Shown piece after piece: positions 1 through 9,347 of a DNA stretch of 40,666 bases. Below the pieces are notes generated by a model. The model saw nothing but the letters and a program-made list of their open reading frames with translations. It was not told where the DNA came from and made no database searches. How positions within the stretch are numbered: position 1 is the first letter of the stretch; every line of letters begins with the position of its first letter. The translations under genes were made by a program, and so were the position numbers. Origin of the DNA: an uncultured Opitutia bacterium (GTDB taxonomy: Bacteria > Verrucomicrobiota > Verrucomicrobiia > Opitutales > Opitutaceae); contig CAIJFT010000418.1 in the NCBI GenBank assembly GCA_903820035.1, positions 1-40,666 of the forward strand. The letters are read 5' to 3'.

Positions 1-208
1 CGGCATAATGCGCCTGCGCCTCGGTCTCCCGACCGGGCAGTGTCCCCAACAGGACCGCCACGTTGTAATGCGCCGCCGCGAACTCCGGCTGGAGACGCAG
101 GGCCTCGAGGTAATGGGCCAACGCCTCGGCCCGCCCCTCCGGCCGCGCGTCCAGCTGGACGGCCAGGTTGTAGTGCGCGCCCGCAAAGTCCGGCTTGATC
201 CGGAGGGC
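1..208 (-). pseudogene. Continuation of the TPR array beyond the TAG stop
   Basis: Reading the minus strand in the same frame past the TAG at 211-209 gives two more TPR units (ALRIKPDFAGAHYNLAVQL and HYLEALRLQPEFAAAHYN) with no further stop before the window edge. There is no frameshift: the only lesion is the stop codon. This segment is therefore the separated C-terminal part of the upstream membrane-TPR gene. It could still be expressed if the TAG is a sequence error or is read through. It continues outside the window. Confidence 0.65.
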
Positions 209-1675
209 CTAGCGGTAATGCGCGATCGCCTCGTCCCGCCGCCCGCGCAGCGCCGCCAGCTGGTTCGCGAGATTGTTGTGCGCATCGGCGTACTCAGGTT
301 TCAACCGCAGCGCTTCCGCATAGTGAGCGATCGCCTCGTCCCGCCGGTCGAGCCGGTTCACCAGCAGGTTCCCGAGATTATTGTGCGCCTCCGCGTAGTC
401 CGGCTTCACCTGCACCGCCGTGGTGTAATGCGCCAACGCCTCCGCCTGCCGGTCGGGGATCTCGGCCAGGATCACGGCGGCATTGTAGTGCGCCGCGGCC
501 AGAGGCGCGCAGTACGACATCAAGCCGTCGACTGGGAGCGCCAGCTTGCCGATGACGTTGCTCGCCGGCGTCAGGTACGCCGCCAACGCCAGAACCGGCG
601 CCACGTAAAACGTCCGCCACCAAGCCGTGCGGGCCGCGATCCTCCAGCCGAGCGGCACGACCGGAACGAGCAGCACCATCGAGCGACTCAGATCCAAGGC
701 GGTAAACAAGCCGACGAGCGCGGTCAAAACCACGCCCGCCGCCAAGAGCCCCGCCTCCGCACGCCGGGCCGCGCCGGACCAACGCCAGGCACCGAGCACC
801 GCCGCCAAAACGAGGAGCCAACCCGCACCCAATCCTTGCCAGGCGCCGAAGAGCCGCTGGGCGAACGGAATCTTTTCCGCGAAAACGAACTGGTCCAGGT
901 ACTGCCCGATCGTCTGCGAACCGCCCGAGCCGCCGAGCTTCAACCGGAGGAGCACGTACGCGGTGACGAGGAGGAAGGGCACCAACGCCTGCGCCTTGAG
1001 CCAGGTCAGGCGGGGCGTCGGCTCGCCTGACTGCGCCAAACGCCGGACACAGAGCGCGAGCGGCAGCCCGATGACAAAACGTTCGTCGATCCACGGCGCC
1101 AGCACGCAGGCCAGCACCACGAGCCTGCGGGGCCCGGCGAACGCCACCGCCAGCAACGCGAGCGCGAGCCACGCATCGTAGTAGCCGAGCCATCCCATCG
1201 AGGTGAAAAACGGGGCGCTCGCCCCCGCCACCAGTCCGAGACAGGCCGCCTCCCACCACGGCCGGTCGGACGGCGTTGGCCTGAGCCCAATCGCAACCAA
1301 GGCCACGACGAGCCCCAGACAGCCCGCCTGCGCAAGGCCGAGGAGCAGCCATGGCGGGAGCCCCAAGACGTGACCCAACGCGGGCATCAGCAGCCGCCAG
1401 CGCACGATTTTGTGGTTGGCATCACCGATCTCCGTACCGAGGTCCCGGGCCTGCTCGGTCACAAAATGGCCCCGGGCCACATAATAGGTCGTGGTGAAAG
1501 CCCGCTCGACCGCGGCCCGCTCCGCCGGACTCACGGCCTGCGCCCGCGCGGCCACGGCCCCGCGCTGAAACGTCAGCCAGTTGGGCGTAAACCGCACCGC
1601 CAGCAGTCCAAACGCGATCGCCCCCCACAGCAGGGCCATCGCCGCCGGGCGGCGGTTATGCGAAGGTAGGTTCAT
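209..1675 (-). CDS. Multi-span membrane protein with C-terminal TPR repeats, cut short by an in-frame TAG
   Basis: The 488-residue product starts at an ATG at 1675. Roughly the first 370 residues contain about nine hydrophobic segments (for example near residues 13-29, 100-130, 145-180, 230-245, 280-297, 310-330 and 355-370), so this part is an integral membrane protein. From about residue 395 it has tetratricopeptide-like units of about 35 residues with the recurring pattern AHNNLxN...RDEAIAHYxEALRLKPEY. TPR units usually bind partner proteins, and membrane-TPR fusions are common among glycan-related membrane proteins, but I do not recognise a catalytic motif and assign no reaction. The stop is a TAG exactly where the other repeats have GAG (Glu of HYxEAL). 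The same frame continues with further good TPR units to the edge of the window, so the protein is probably truncated by a point mutation or a sequence error. It stands alone, divergent from the kinase-like gene. Confidence 0.7.
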   Translation of the reverse strand: MNLPSHNRRPAAMALLWGAIAFGLLAVRFTPNWLTFQRGAVAARAQAVSPAERAAVERAFTTTYYVARGHFVTEQARDLGTEIGDANHKIVRWRLLMPALGHVLGLPPWLLLGLAQAGCLGLVVALVAIGLRPTPSDRPWWEAACLGLVAGASAPFFTSMGWLGYYDAWLALALLAVAFAGPRRLVVLACVLAPWIDERFVIGLPLALCVRRLAQSGEPTPRLTWLKAQALVPFLLVTAYVLLRLKLGGSGGSQTIGQYLDQFVFAEKIPFAQRLFGAWQGLGAGWLLVLAAVLGAWRWSGAARRAEAGLLAAGVVLTALVGLFTALDLSRSMVLLVPVVPLGWRIAARTAWWRTFYVAPVLALAAYLTPASNVIGKLALPVDGLMSYCAPLAAAHYNAAVILAEIPDRQAEALAHYTTAVQVKPDYAEAHNNLGNLLVNRLDRRDEAIAHYAEALRLKPEYADAHNNLANQLAALRGRRDEAIAHYR

Positions 1676-1870
1676 GCGGTGGTTTTCATGGGGACGATTC
1701 GTTTCCTCCCGGCGGCGGACCCGGCGGAGACGCGAATGTTAGTGATCATCCAATCGCCCTGCGGAAAGTTCAAAAAGACCGCTCGCCTGTCCCGCGCGAG
1801 CCGGCGGGGGCATTTTTTCGCTGCGCCGTTTTCCGCGGCACCCCATTGACCGCGCTGATATACTTCGCCG

Positions 1871-2062
1871 ATGTGCGACCAAACCTCCGCCCCCACACCC
1901 CTCCCCTCCGTGGCCGAACAGCATCTTCAACCCCGCCCCCGCGAAGCGCGCGCGATCAAGCGATCGCAGCGGCGGGCGGCGCACTATTCCTCGCGGCCAC
2001 CGCGGTCCTTGACGGACTTCCGCGCGCAGTACGACCGGATTCAAGGTTCACTACGCGGTTGA
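1871..2062 (+). CDS. Small 63-residue ORF overlapping the kinase-like gene
   Basis: An ATG at 1871 opens a short, basic, Arg/Pro/Ser-rich frame. Its C-terminal part (about SLTDFRAQYDRIQGSLRG) looks like a possible amphipathic helix. Its stop TGA at 2060-2062 overlaps a TTG at 2059-2061 in the kinase-like gene's frame, giving a TTGA overlap of the kind that couples translation of two genes. I recognise no family. It could instead be the true N-terminus of the kinase-like gene separated by a frameshift. The short length and lack of a known match keep confidence low. Confidence 0.35.
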   Translation: MCDQTSAPTPLPSVAEQHLQPRPREARAIKRSQRRAAHYSSRPPRSLTDFRAQYDRIQGSLRG

Positions 2063-2580
2063 ACGCCGGGGTGCGGACCGCCGAAGCGGAGGCGTTGCGG
2101 GCGTTCGCGGTCGCGGCGGGCCTCCTGCTCGACGGGGCGCGTTTTGAAACCACCTGGCAGGCGCAGGGCGAAATGGGCGGCGCGGAAAACGACATTCACT
2201 ACGACGAAACGACCGGGCGGGTGTGGAAGCGCAACCGCGTCGACGTGATGCACGTGTCGTGGCGCCAGTTCTTCGAGCGCATGCTCCTGCATAACCTGTA
2301 CTTCCCGGAGGCCCCGCTCCGGCTCGAAGGATTCGTCGACCATGAGGCTCGTCTGTGCCCAGTCTTCACCCAACCCGATGTGGTGGCGGAACGCGGCGCC
2401 TGGCGCATCGAAGTGGAAGACCTGATGCAGGCGCGCGGCTATCATCGCGAAATGTCAGACGATTACGCCAACGACCTCCTGCAGGTGGCGGACCTCCACC
2501 CCGGCAACGTGCTGGTGGATGCCGACGGTGAACTGCACGTGATCGACCCCGCGATCTTCCCCGCGTTTCCCGGTGCTTGA
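2059..2580 (+). CDS. Orphan kinase-like protein of the polyvalent-protein kinase type
   Basis: About 173 residues if translation starts at the TTG at 2059. The same frame is open back to 1846, but the upstream residues look like out-of-frame low-complexity sequence. The C-terminal part carries ADLHPGNVLVD followed by HVIDP, the catalytic-loop and metal-binding layout of APH/UbiB-like kinases: Asp145, Asn150 and Asp163 in this numbering. VWKRN near residue 55 could supply the ATP-binding lysine. The pattern fits the 'polyvalent protein' kinase family, which usually occurs as a domain of very large phage or conjugative-element proteins and also as short stand-alone genes. Substrate and role are unknown. 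Neither neighbouring gene looks phage-derived. A TTGA overlap links it to the 63-residue ORF. Confidence 0.6.
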   Translation: MNAGVRTAEAEALRAFAVAAGLLLDGARFETTWQAQGEMGGAENDIHYDETTGRVWKRNRVDVMHVSWRQFFERMLLHNLYFPEAPLRLEGFVDHEARLCPVFTQPDVVAERGAWRIEVEDLMQARGYHREMSDDYANDLLQVADLHPGNVLVDADGELHVIDPAIFPAFPGA

Positions 2581-2675
2581 GCGGGCGCCTCGGCCGCATC
2601 CCGGCCGCCCGGGGGACGCAGGCACGGGGTCAGGGCGAAACCTGCAACCGGACCGACCGGGTGCTGGGATTCATT

Positions 2676-3155
2676 TCACGTTTCAGTCTTGACCCCTTCG
2701 ACAAATCCCCAGGCTTCGCGTTTAGTCGGCACCGTTCCTGGCTTGGCCCGCTCGGTGAGTTCGGACAACCGCTCGGCCAATTTCACGAGCCGGAGATCGC
2801 CGGGCACCCGGGTGGAATCAGCCCCGAGATCAATGAGCCGCTCGCGCGGTACCAGCCCCGCCGGCAACGCCGAAGAAAACGCCAGCAGCGTGCCGCCCCC
2901 GCGCACCCACTCATCGAGCACCGATATATCGGCCACCGTCGCCCCGCGCGCAAGAATCACGACCTTCCGCGCCGCCAGATCGGCGGCCGAAATCGACTTC
3001 GCCTCGTCGAACGGAATGTCGAACCGCGCGTGAAACGGCTTGAACGCGGTCGCGCGCACAAACCCCAAATCCGCCTCGGCTGTGCCCACCAAGAGCACCT
3101 CGGCGGCAAACGCCGGCGCCATCAGCAGTGTGAAAATGGAAAGACGAAGTTTCAT
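2676..3155 (-). CDS. Small exported protein with amidotransferase-fold-like segment
   Basis: 159 residues with a typical Sec signal peptide (MKLRLSIFTLLMAPAFA). The body reads like the core of class I amidotransferase/DUF4350-like domains: a strand (VLLVGTAE), a later strand ending at VVILARG, then VLDEWVRGGGTLLAFS, the usual helix followed by the Gly-rich turn. No catalytic Cys-His pair is evident, so it may be a binding or structural domain. The ATG lies within the stop of the preceding gene (ATGA, 4-base overlap), so it is the last member of the sigma/FecR/receptor/pyruvyl-transferase operon and is probably translated in step with it. Its function is unknown. Confidence 0.65.
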   Translation of the reverse strand: MKLRLSIFTLLMAPAFAAEVLLVGTAEADLGFVRATAFKPFHARFDIPFDEAKSISAADLAARKVVILARGATVADISVLDEWVRGGGTLLAFSSALPAGLVPRERLIDLGADSTRVPGDLRLVKLAERLSELTERAKPGTVPTKREAWGFVEGVKTET

Positions 3156-4522
3156 GTGCGGACGGAGACGCGCACGGCAGCGATCATGCGCTGTTGGATT
3201 TTTTCCACGCCCGCCATCGCCTCGCGTGCGCGGGCGCGGGAGGCCGTTGGATCGGCCGTGATCTTTCCGAGCGTGGTCGCGAGTTGAGCGCCACCCGTCT
3301 CTTCGATTTCAAACAGCCAATCGCCAAGCCCGAGGTCGCGAAACATGTGGCCCTTGAAGGTATCGGTCGGCTGCCGCACGTGCATCACCGGCGTCCCCGC
3401 GGCGAGGCTCATGATAAGCGAATGGGGCTCGACGCCGACGACACAGAGCGACTGCGCGTAAACCGATGTCGCCTCGTCCGGCATCCAGTAGCGGTCGCGC
3501 CAAACGACCGAACGGCGCACGTCGCCAGGAAGTTTTTCAAGGATCTGGGTGCGGCCCAACTCCACCTGATAGGTCATCTCCGCGCAAACGAGCACCTTCA
3601 TTTTGGTGGCCTTCGTCCACGCCGTAATCATGTCCCGCAGGCGCGCGTGATCGGATTCGACGGTGCGGGTGTTGATGGTGTCGCGCGTACGTTCCGTGTC
3701 GTTGCGCGCCCCCGTCGGTGAGTAGCGCCGGTCCTCCTTCATCAAGTGATAGGGCGTGTAACGCAGCCGCGGGATGACGCAGACGAACTTGCCCGGTTCG
3801 AGCCCGCTTGCGCGGAGAAACTCACCCGCCGCCGCATCATTGCGCAGATCAAAACCGAACACGGTATCCGGGCCGAACTCGAGGAGCGGCGTCTTGATTC
3901 CTTCGCGGCGCAGATAGTCGCGGGAGATCGTGTCGCGGAGAAAGACAAACGCCGCGCCCTCCACCAGCGCGCGCATCGCCGGATCGATGCCACCGAGCGG
4001 ACGTTTCTCCATCAGCGCACGCAATTCGCGGAGCGTTCCGCCCTCCGATTCACGGCCGGCGCCGATACGGGAAACGGGGTCGAATGTAATCCCGAGCACA
4101 CCGTAGGGTTTGCCCGTGATCTTCTTCCACGCGGTGAAATCCGCCGACGCAGAAAAATGCGCGGCCGAGGCGTGCACCGCGATATCGCACTCCGCGAAGG
4201 CGCGCGCGAGTTCCGGCGTCGACGGCTTTCCGTCTTTTCCGATGATACCGTCCACGAAGCGCACTTTCGGAAACGCCTTCACGAGCAGTTCGCGCGCGCC
4301 GAATTCGAGATTGCGCGGCCAGAGCGTGAGCTCGGCCTCCGGGAAATGGCGCTGGAGCAGCGCAAGCGCGCCGGGCGTGTGCGCGATGTCGCCGATGTTC
4401 ACACTCTGCCACGCCGAGCGGACGAGCACGCGGGGAGCGCGCGCGGCTGCGGCGTAGAGCGGGCGCGCCGCCAGTGCGCCCGTGGTGGCAGCGGCGAAGC
4501 GGAGGAAGTGACGACGTTTCAT
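3152..4522 (-). CDS. Tat-exported polysaccharide pyruvyl transferase family protein (second copy)
   Basis: 456 residues from the ATG at 4522, chosen because it gives a clean twin-arginine signal (MKRRHFLRFAAATTGALAARP) and overlaps the previous stop as ATGA. The mature part has the marks of the pyruvyl-transferase/CsaB superfamily: an N-terminal VNIGDIAHTPGALALL segment (the N-x-G-D loop), a central CVIPRLRYTPY strand, and a C-terminal VEPHSLIMSLAAGTP segment that corresponds to the conserved His-containing loop, where the usual Arg of S-x-R-x-H is replaced. It is a full-length paralogue of its upstream neighbour. Known family members move pyruvate from PEP onto cell-wall sugars in the cytoplasm, and there is no obvious PEP supply outside it. 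An exported member may therefore use another donor or only bind glycan. Substrate unknown. Confidence 0.75.
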   Translation of the reverse strand: MKRRHFLRFAAATTGALAARPLYAAAARAPRVLVRSAWQSVNIGDIAHTPGALALLQRHFPEAELTLWPRNLEFGARELLVKAFPKVRFVDGIIGKDGKPSTPELARAFAECDIAVHASAAHFSASADFTAWKKITGKPYGVLGITFDPVSRIGAGRESEGGTLRELRALMEKRPLGGIDPAMRALVEGAAFVFLRDTISRDYLRREGIKTPLLEFGPDTVFGFDLRNDAAAGEFLRASGLEPGKFVCVIPRLRYTPYHLMKEDRRYSPTGARNDTERTRDTINTRTVESDHARLRDMITAWTKATKMKVLVCAEMTYQVELGRTQILEKLPGDVRRSVVWRDRYWMPDEATSVYAQSLCVVGVEPHSLIMSLAAGTPVMHVRQPTDTFKGHMFRDLGLGDWLFEIEETGGAQLATTLGKITADPTASRARAREAMAGVEKIQQRMIAAVRVSVRT

Positions 4523-5862
4523 GGAGAGTTCAGGGCGCGTCCGATGGCTTCGGTCATCCCCTGCTGCATGGCGGCCACCTTGGTCATCGCCTGCCGCACG
4601 TGCGCCCGCGCCTTCGGCAGGTCCGCGTGAATCGTCCGCAACCTCTCCCACAGCTCGGTGCCCGAGGTCTTTTCGATTTCGAACAGCCAGTCGCCCACGC
4701 CCACATCGCGAAACATTTGGGCTTTCACGCTATCGACCGGCTGCCGCAGGTGCAGCGTCGGCGTACCGTTGGCCAGCGCGATGATCGGCGAATGACACTC
4801 GACGCTCACGACGGCCCGCGCCCGCGCATAAATCGAAGCCGCCTCGTCCGGCAGCCAGAAGCTGTCCCGCCAAATCACGTGTCTTTTCACGTCATCAGGG
4901 AGCGGATCGATCAACTGCTCCTTCGCCGTCTGAATTTGATACGTCATCTCGGGGCACGCGATCACCTTGGCTCCGGTGTTGCGCACCCAAAGTGTGATCA
5001 TCTCGCGCAACGGCGCGTGATCGCTCGTCGCCGTCGCGTCATTGAGCGCATCGACCGCATAGTCGGTCTTGGCGCGCGGGAGATTTTTCACCCGGTAGTA
5101 AGGCGTGTAACGCAGCCGCGGCACGACACAGAGGTAGTCCTCGCCCTTGAGCCCCTGCCGCCGCAGCCACTCGTCCGCCCGCGTCTCATCGCGCACCGCG
5201 ATGGCGAAACAGCCTTCGGGTCCGAAATCGAGCTGGCCAGGCCTCAACTTCTGTTGCCGCAGGAATCGCAGCGACAGCGTATCGCGGCAAAATATGAACG
5301 ACGCCTTTTCGTAGAGCGCACGCGCGCCGAATTTTCGCTCGAACGCCCCTGCCGGCACCCGGTCGATCGCCTCCTTTAACTCATCCAGCGTCGCTCCGCC
5401 GGGGCGCGTCGCCCGGTCGGTGATCGGATCGAAGGCCGAGCCGAAAAACCCATAGGGCCGGCCCGTCGCGGCCCACTCGACGTAGGTCCGCGCGTTCTTC
5501 GCGGGCGAGGTGAAGAAGTTCGCCGTCGCCCACGCCTCGGCCAGATCGGCATTCGAAGCTTTGCCACGCGCGTCGATCTCTCCCTCGACCATGCGCAACC
5601 TCGGAAACGCCCGCTTCAAAATCTCGCGCTCGCGCTCGTGCAGCGCCCAGGGCCACAGCGTGACCTCGGCCTGGGGCAGGTGTTGGTAGAAAAGCCGGAT
5701 CGTCCCCGGCACGCGCCCGCTGTCGCCGATGTTTTCGAACTGCAGCGCTTCGCGCAGCAAAATACGCGGGTGGATCGGTGCCGCGGCCGCTCGCAGCGGC
5801 GGGGCAACCGCGCTGAGCGCAGCGCCACCAATGAGCGTACCGACGAAATCGCGACGGTTCAT
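4519..5862 (-). CDS. Tat-exported polysaccharide pyruvyl transferase family protein (first copy)
   Basis: 447 residues. The start ATG at 5862 directly abuts the TGA of the receptor gene (TGAATG), and the protein begins with a twin-arginine signal (MNRRDFVGTLIGGAALSAVA). Family landmarks are FENIGDSGRVPGTIRLF near the mature N-terminus, CVVPRLRYTPYY in the middle, and VECHSPIIALANGTPTLHLRQP near the C-terminus. Conserved blocks shared with the second copy (TLWPW/TLWPR, MFRDVGVGDWLFEIEKT/MFRDLGLGDWLFEIEET, VIWRDSFWLPDEA/VVWRDRYWMPDEA) show a local gene duplication. Its position right behind a TonB receptor suggests a periplasmic role on a glycan or polymer handled by that receptor. That role is inferred, and the enzyme activity is not demonstrated by the sequence. 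Confidence 0.75.
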   Translation of the reverse strand: MNRRDFVGTLIGGAALSAVAPPLRAAAAPIHPRILLREALQFENIGDSGRVPGTIRLFYQHLPQAEVTLWPWALHEREREILKRAFPRLRMVEGEIDARGKASNADLAEAWATANFFTSPAKNARTYVEWAATGRPYGFFGSAFDPITDRATRPGGATLDELKEAIDRVPAGAFERKFGARALYEKASFIFCRDTLSLRFLRQQKLRPGQLDFGPEGCFAIAVRDETRADEWLRRQGLKGEDYLCVVPRLRYTPYYRVKNLPRAKTDYAVDALNDATATSDHAPLREMITLWVRNTGAKVIACPEMTYQIQTAKEQLIDPLPDDVKRHVIWRDSFWLPDEAASIYARARAVVSVECHSPIIALANGTPTLHLRQPVDSVKAQMFRDVGVGDWLFEIEKTSGTELWERLRTIHADLPKARAHVRQAMTKVAAMQQGMTEAIGRALNSP

Positions 5863-8800
5863 TCAGAAGGTCCCCTTGAGGCCAAACGTGTAGGCCGCGC
5901 CGAAGAGATCGATCTGGCGGGTGCGCGCATACGCCGGCGTGTTCGGTGCGTAGGATTCGGTCACGTTCGACATGTTCGTGAGATTGCGGACGGTCGCGTA
6001 GGCACCGAGGCGGCGCGAAAAGCGCCACTCGACGTTCACGTCGATTTGGAGGCGTGATTTCAGATATGTGTAGGTGCCCGCGGGAACGTTCGCGCCGATA
6101 ACCGCGGTCTGGCGGCGCGGGCCGGTGTAATTCCAATTGAGCTTCGTGCTGAAACGCGGGCGGTCCAGGCTCACACCCCAGTTGATCGTGCGGTCGGTGA
6201 AGCCGCTGAAATCCGCCGTCGTCGCACCGCTGAGCTGCATCTCCGTGCCGTTGAAAAACACGCCCACGCCCCGCGCCCAGTTCGGCAAGAATTCCAACCG
6301 CTGGCGCCATGCATACTCGACGCCGGTCACACGCGCGTCGCCAACGTTGAACTGCGACACGAGGTTGTAGCCGACATAGTCGTCACTCAGACCGTATTTC
6401 GCCAAATCCTCCGCCGTGGCAATCGTCGTCACGCTGCCGAAGAAATCGGCGACGTCTTTGCGAAACGCGCCGACCGAAAGCAGCCCGCCCTTGTTCGGGT
6501 AGTATTCGAGCGTCACATCCCAGTTGTCGGCCGTCCACGGCGTGAGGCCCGTGTTGTTGACCGTGATCGTGCGCGTGGCCGCAGTCGGATCGCTGACCGT
6601 CGTGCCCGGGATGATCTGCACGAAGTTAGGCCGACCCAGCGTCTTCGCGTAGGCGAAGCGCGCGATCAAGTCCTCGCGGAGATTGAGGGTCGCGTTGAAG
6701 CTGGGATACCAGTCGGCGTAGTGGCGTTTCGAATGGGCGCCGCGATCTTGATATTGCAACCGGGCGAGCACGATTGCGTCGGTGGTTACGCGCACCGGGC
6801 GCCCGTTGACAAGAATCAGGTTACCCTGCGCGTCCTGCTGGTAAGTCGCGCGGAGATCGTTGAGCACGCCGTAACCGTCGTCGTCCGTGCGCTCGTAACG
6901 CGCGCCGCCCACGAACCAGAGACGGTTTTGCCACAGCCGCGCGTCGGCCCGAAGGTAACCGGCGGAGACGGTCTCGGTGATCTTGCGCGAGTTGTTGGCG
7001 CTCGTGCTGATCGCAGAGGTATCGTTTAACACGAAGTAGTCCGGGTGTTGCTGGTAAAGCGCCCACAGTTTCGCGGTACTCTGCCACCGGCGCGGCTCCA
7101 GGCCCCACGCCATGTGCTGGCCGGAGTAGCCGGTGGCCTCAAGGTCGTAGCGGCCGACGACGTCGTCTGCCGTGTTCGCGACTTTGTCCGGGCCGACAAA
7201 ATTCCGCGAGAGTTGCGGATTGCGCATATCACGGTCTTCGCGGCGCAGATCGAGGCCGGTCTTGAGCGTAAGCGGAATACCCAGGTCGAAATCGCGGCGC
7301 GCATTCACATTGAAGTTGCCGACGACAGCGAGCACGTTGGCCTGGTTGCTGCGCGCGCTACCGATGGTGGCATTGTTGATATTTGTGCCGTCCGCCGGCA
7401 CGCCCGCCGGCGTGGCGGCCGACATGGTGGTGGGGCGGATCGCGTTAATTCCGGAGAAGTTCACGGTCACAGTCCGCAACGTGTAGGCGGCCTGCTCGAA
7501 AAATGCCTCGTCCACATCGCGGTAGTGCACGGTCGAGGTGGAATATGCCCCGCCCGCGTCGAGTTTCCAGACGAGGCCGGTGTGGCGCCACCTGGCGTTG
7601 GTGAGGATGGTCGCCCCCGCCTTGCGGCGCGACTGCGTCGAGTAGGCCACGGAGCCCGCCCCGGCGTTGCCGCGCGTGAAGTCCGGTCCGTAGGCCGCCA
7701 CCGTGCCAACCGTCCACGTCTGATCAACGATGTCGGTGAACTGGTTCGTGCCCGAATACGAAGCGCCGACCGAGAGCACATCGCGCGGCGTGAACTTCCA
7801 ATCGGCGGTCACACTGAACGATTCACGGGACAAAATCGCGGGCGCGCTTGGCAGCCGGTAGCTGAGCAGCGCGGGACTCGCCGCGGTGCCGGCGGCGTTG
7901 TTCGTCCCCGTGGGCGACCACGTGGGCTGCGACGAGTAGGACTGCTGGAAGCGCGAGAAATACGTGCCGTTGAATGTGAACCCAAACGCCTTCGACACAG
8001 GGACGATGTAAGAAAAATCCAGGCCTGGACGAATGCGCCAGCCGGTCGTGCCCTTACCCGGACCGGACTTCTCGCCGAGCGCGAGATACATGCCGTTGGC
8101 CGATTCGAACACGTGGTAGTTGAACTGCGGGCGCGCCAACTCGAAGGCGCTTTTGCTGATCACGTTCACCGCGCCGCCGAGGGAATTGGCCGCCATGTCG
8201 GGCGTGGGAGTCTTGCTCACCTCGACGCGTGCGATGTTGTTCATCGATAGGCCGACGAGTTCGAAATTGCGGTTCGTGCCGCTCGTGGCCGCGGAGGCGA
8301 TGGGGTTGCCGTCCACGGTGAGCGGCGTGTTGTTCGCCGGCACGCCGCGCACGGAAACGGTATTCGGCTGGAAGCCCGCCATGTCGATCGTCACCCCGGG
8401 CACGAACTTCAGAAACGCGCCGACGTTACCCTCCCCGATGTCGCCATACTCGTCGCCGGAGACGACACTCTTGATGTTGCCCGCGAAGCGCTGCTCGTTG
8501 ATCGCGATGGCCGCGGCGTTCGTTTCGCGCGCCTCGGCGACGACGAATTCGCCGAGCGCCACGACACTCTCGTCGCCGGCGCGCGGCGTGCGATCGAGTT
8601 CGAAATCGCGGCGCACCGTCCGCCCGGCCGACACCACGACCCGCACCATTTGCGGGGCGAGGCCGGTGAAAAACACCCGCACGCTCACCTCGCCCGCCGG
8701 CACACCCGCGAGGCGAAATTCGCCCGACTCGTCGGTGAAAGCATCCAGCGTCGTGCCATCGACGGTGATGCGCGCGTTGGTGAGATAGCTCTTGCTCGTG

Positions 8801-9249
8801 AGATTCAACACGCGACCCACCAGCGTGCCCGCGCCACTAGCGCGGACGGCGGTCGCCGGAGCTGGCGCCGCCGCGGGGGCGTTTGGGTCGGGGGCCCTCG
8901 CCACGGCAAACGTGCCACTCCGCTCGTCGAAGGTCGCGCGCAGCTCCGTGCCCGCAAGCAGCCGGCCGATGCCGTCGCGCAAGGTGAACTCACCTTCCAC
9001 CGCCGCCGTGCGCACGCCGCGCACCTCGTTCGTCGGATAGAAAACCTGCTGGCCCGCCTGCTGCGCGAAACGTTTCAAGGTCTCGCTCGCGTCTCCCACC
9101 GGAACCGCAAAGGTCTTTCTGGCCTCGGCGGCGCGCACCGGCAGCGCGAGTAGCAGCGAGAAAATTGCCACCACGAGCGGACCGCCCAACGCAAAGCGGG
9201 CGGCGGGGCCGAGGGCGGCAAACCGAAGAAACGGGCGGGGACTTGTCAT
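5863..9249 (-). CDS. TonB-dependent outer-membrane receptor with STN signalling domain
   Basis: 1128 residues from the ATG at 9249; a TTG at 9273 with a possible AGGA upstream is an alternative that adds eight residues. Order of domains: signal peptide (about 1-40, ending PVRAAEA); STN domain (about 46-118), which in FecA-like receptors contacts the FecR regulator; a carboxypeptidase-regulatory-like beta domain (about 141-218, GRVLNLTSKS...DFELD); a short ALGEFVVAEA segment; the plug with FLKFVPGVTIDMAGF and VSVRGVP; then the beta barrel, ending in the usual aromatic GLKGTF. The STN domain together with the adjacent sigma factor and FecR shows a receptor that both transports and reports ligand presence. 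The ligand is not deducible. The next gene begins at the base after its stop. Confidence 0.92.
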   Translation of the reverse strand: MTSPRPFLRFAALGPAARFALGGPLVVAIFSLLLALPVRAAEARKTFAVPVGDASETLKRFAQQAGQQVFYPTNEVRGVRTAAVEGEFTLRDGIGRLLAGTELRATFDERSGTFAVARAPDPNAPAAAPAPATAVRASGAGTLVGRVLNLTSKSYLTNARITVDGTTLDAFTDESGEFRLAGVPAGEVSVRVFFTGLAPQMVRVVVSAGRTVRRDFELDRTPRAGDESVVALGEFVVAEARETNAAAIAINEQRFAGNIKSVVSGDEYGDIGEGNVGAFLKFVPGVTIDMAGFQPNTVSVRGVPANNTPLTVDGNPIASAATSGTNRNFELVGLSMNNIARVEVSKTPTPDMAANSLGGAVNVISKSAFELARPQFNYHVFESANGMYLALGEKSGPGKGTTGWRIRPGLDFSYIVPVSKAFGFTFNGTYFSRFQQSYSSQPTWSPTGTNNAAGTAASPALLSYRLPSAPAILSRESFSVTADWKFTPRDVLSVGASYSGTNQFTDIVDQTWTVGTVAAYGPDFTRGNAGAGSVAYSTQSRRKAGATILTNARWRHTGLVWKLDAGGAYSTSTVHYRDVDEAFFEQAAYTLRTVTVNFSGINAIRPTTMSAATPAGVPADGTNINNATIGSARSNQANVLAVVGNFNVNARRDFDLGIPLTLKTGLDLRREDRDMRNPQLSRNFVGPDKVANTADDVVGRYDLEATGYSGQHMAWGLEPRRWQSTAKLWALYQQHPDYFVLNDTSAISTSANNSRKITETVSAGYLRADARLWQNRLWFVGGARYERTDDDGYGVLNDLRATYQQDAQGNLILVNGRPVRVTTDAIVLARLQYQDRGAHSKRHYADWYPSFNATLNLREDLIARFAYAKTLGRPNFVQIIPGTTVSDPTAATRTITVNNTGLTPWTADNWDVTLEYYPNKGGLLSVGAFRKDVADFFGSVTTIATAEDLAKYGLSDDYVGYNLVSQFNVGDARVTGVEYAWRQRLEFLPNWARGVGVFFNGTEMQLSGATTADFSGFTDRTINWGVSLDRPRFSTKLNWNYTGPRRQTAVIGANVPAGTYTYLKSRLQIDVNVEWRFSRRLGAYATVRNLTNMSNVTESYAPNTPAYARTRQIDLFGAAYTFGLKGTF

Positions 9250-9347
9250 GGGATGGGGTTGAACTGCTACCAAGACGCATTCCTGCGCCGAACCCCGTAA
9301 CTAAATCGTCGGAATTCTTTCCGGCGTCGCTGGACGAGCTCCGCCAC

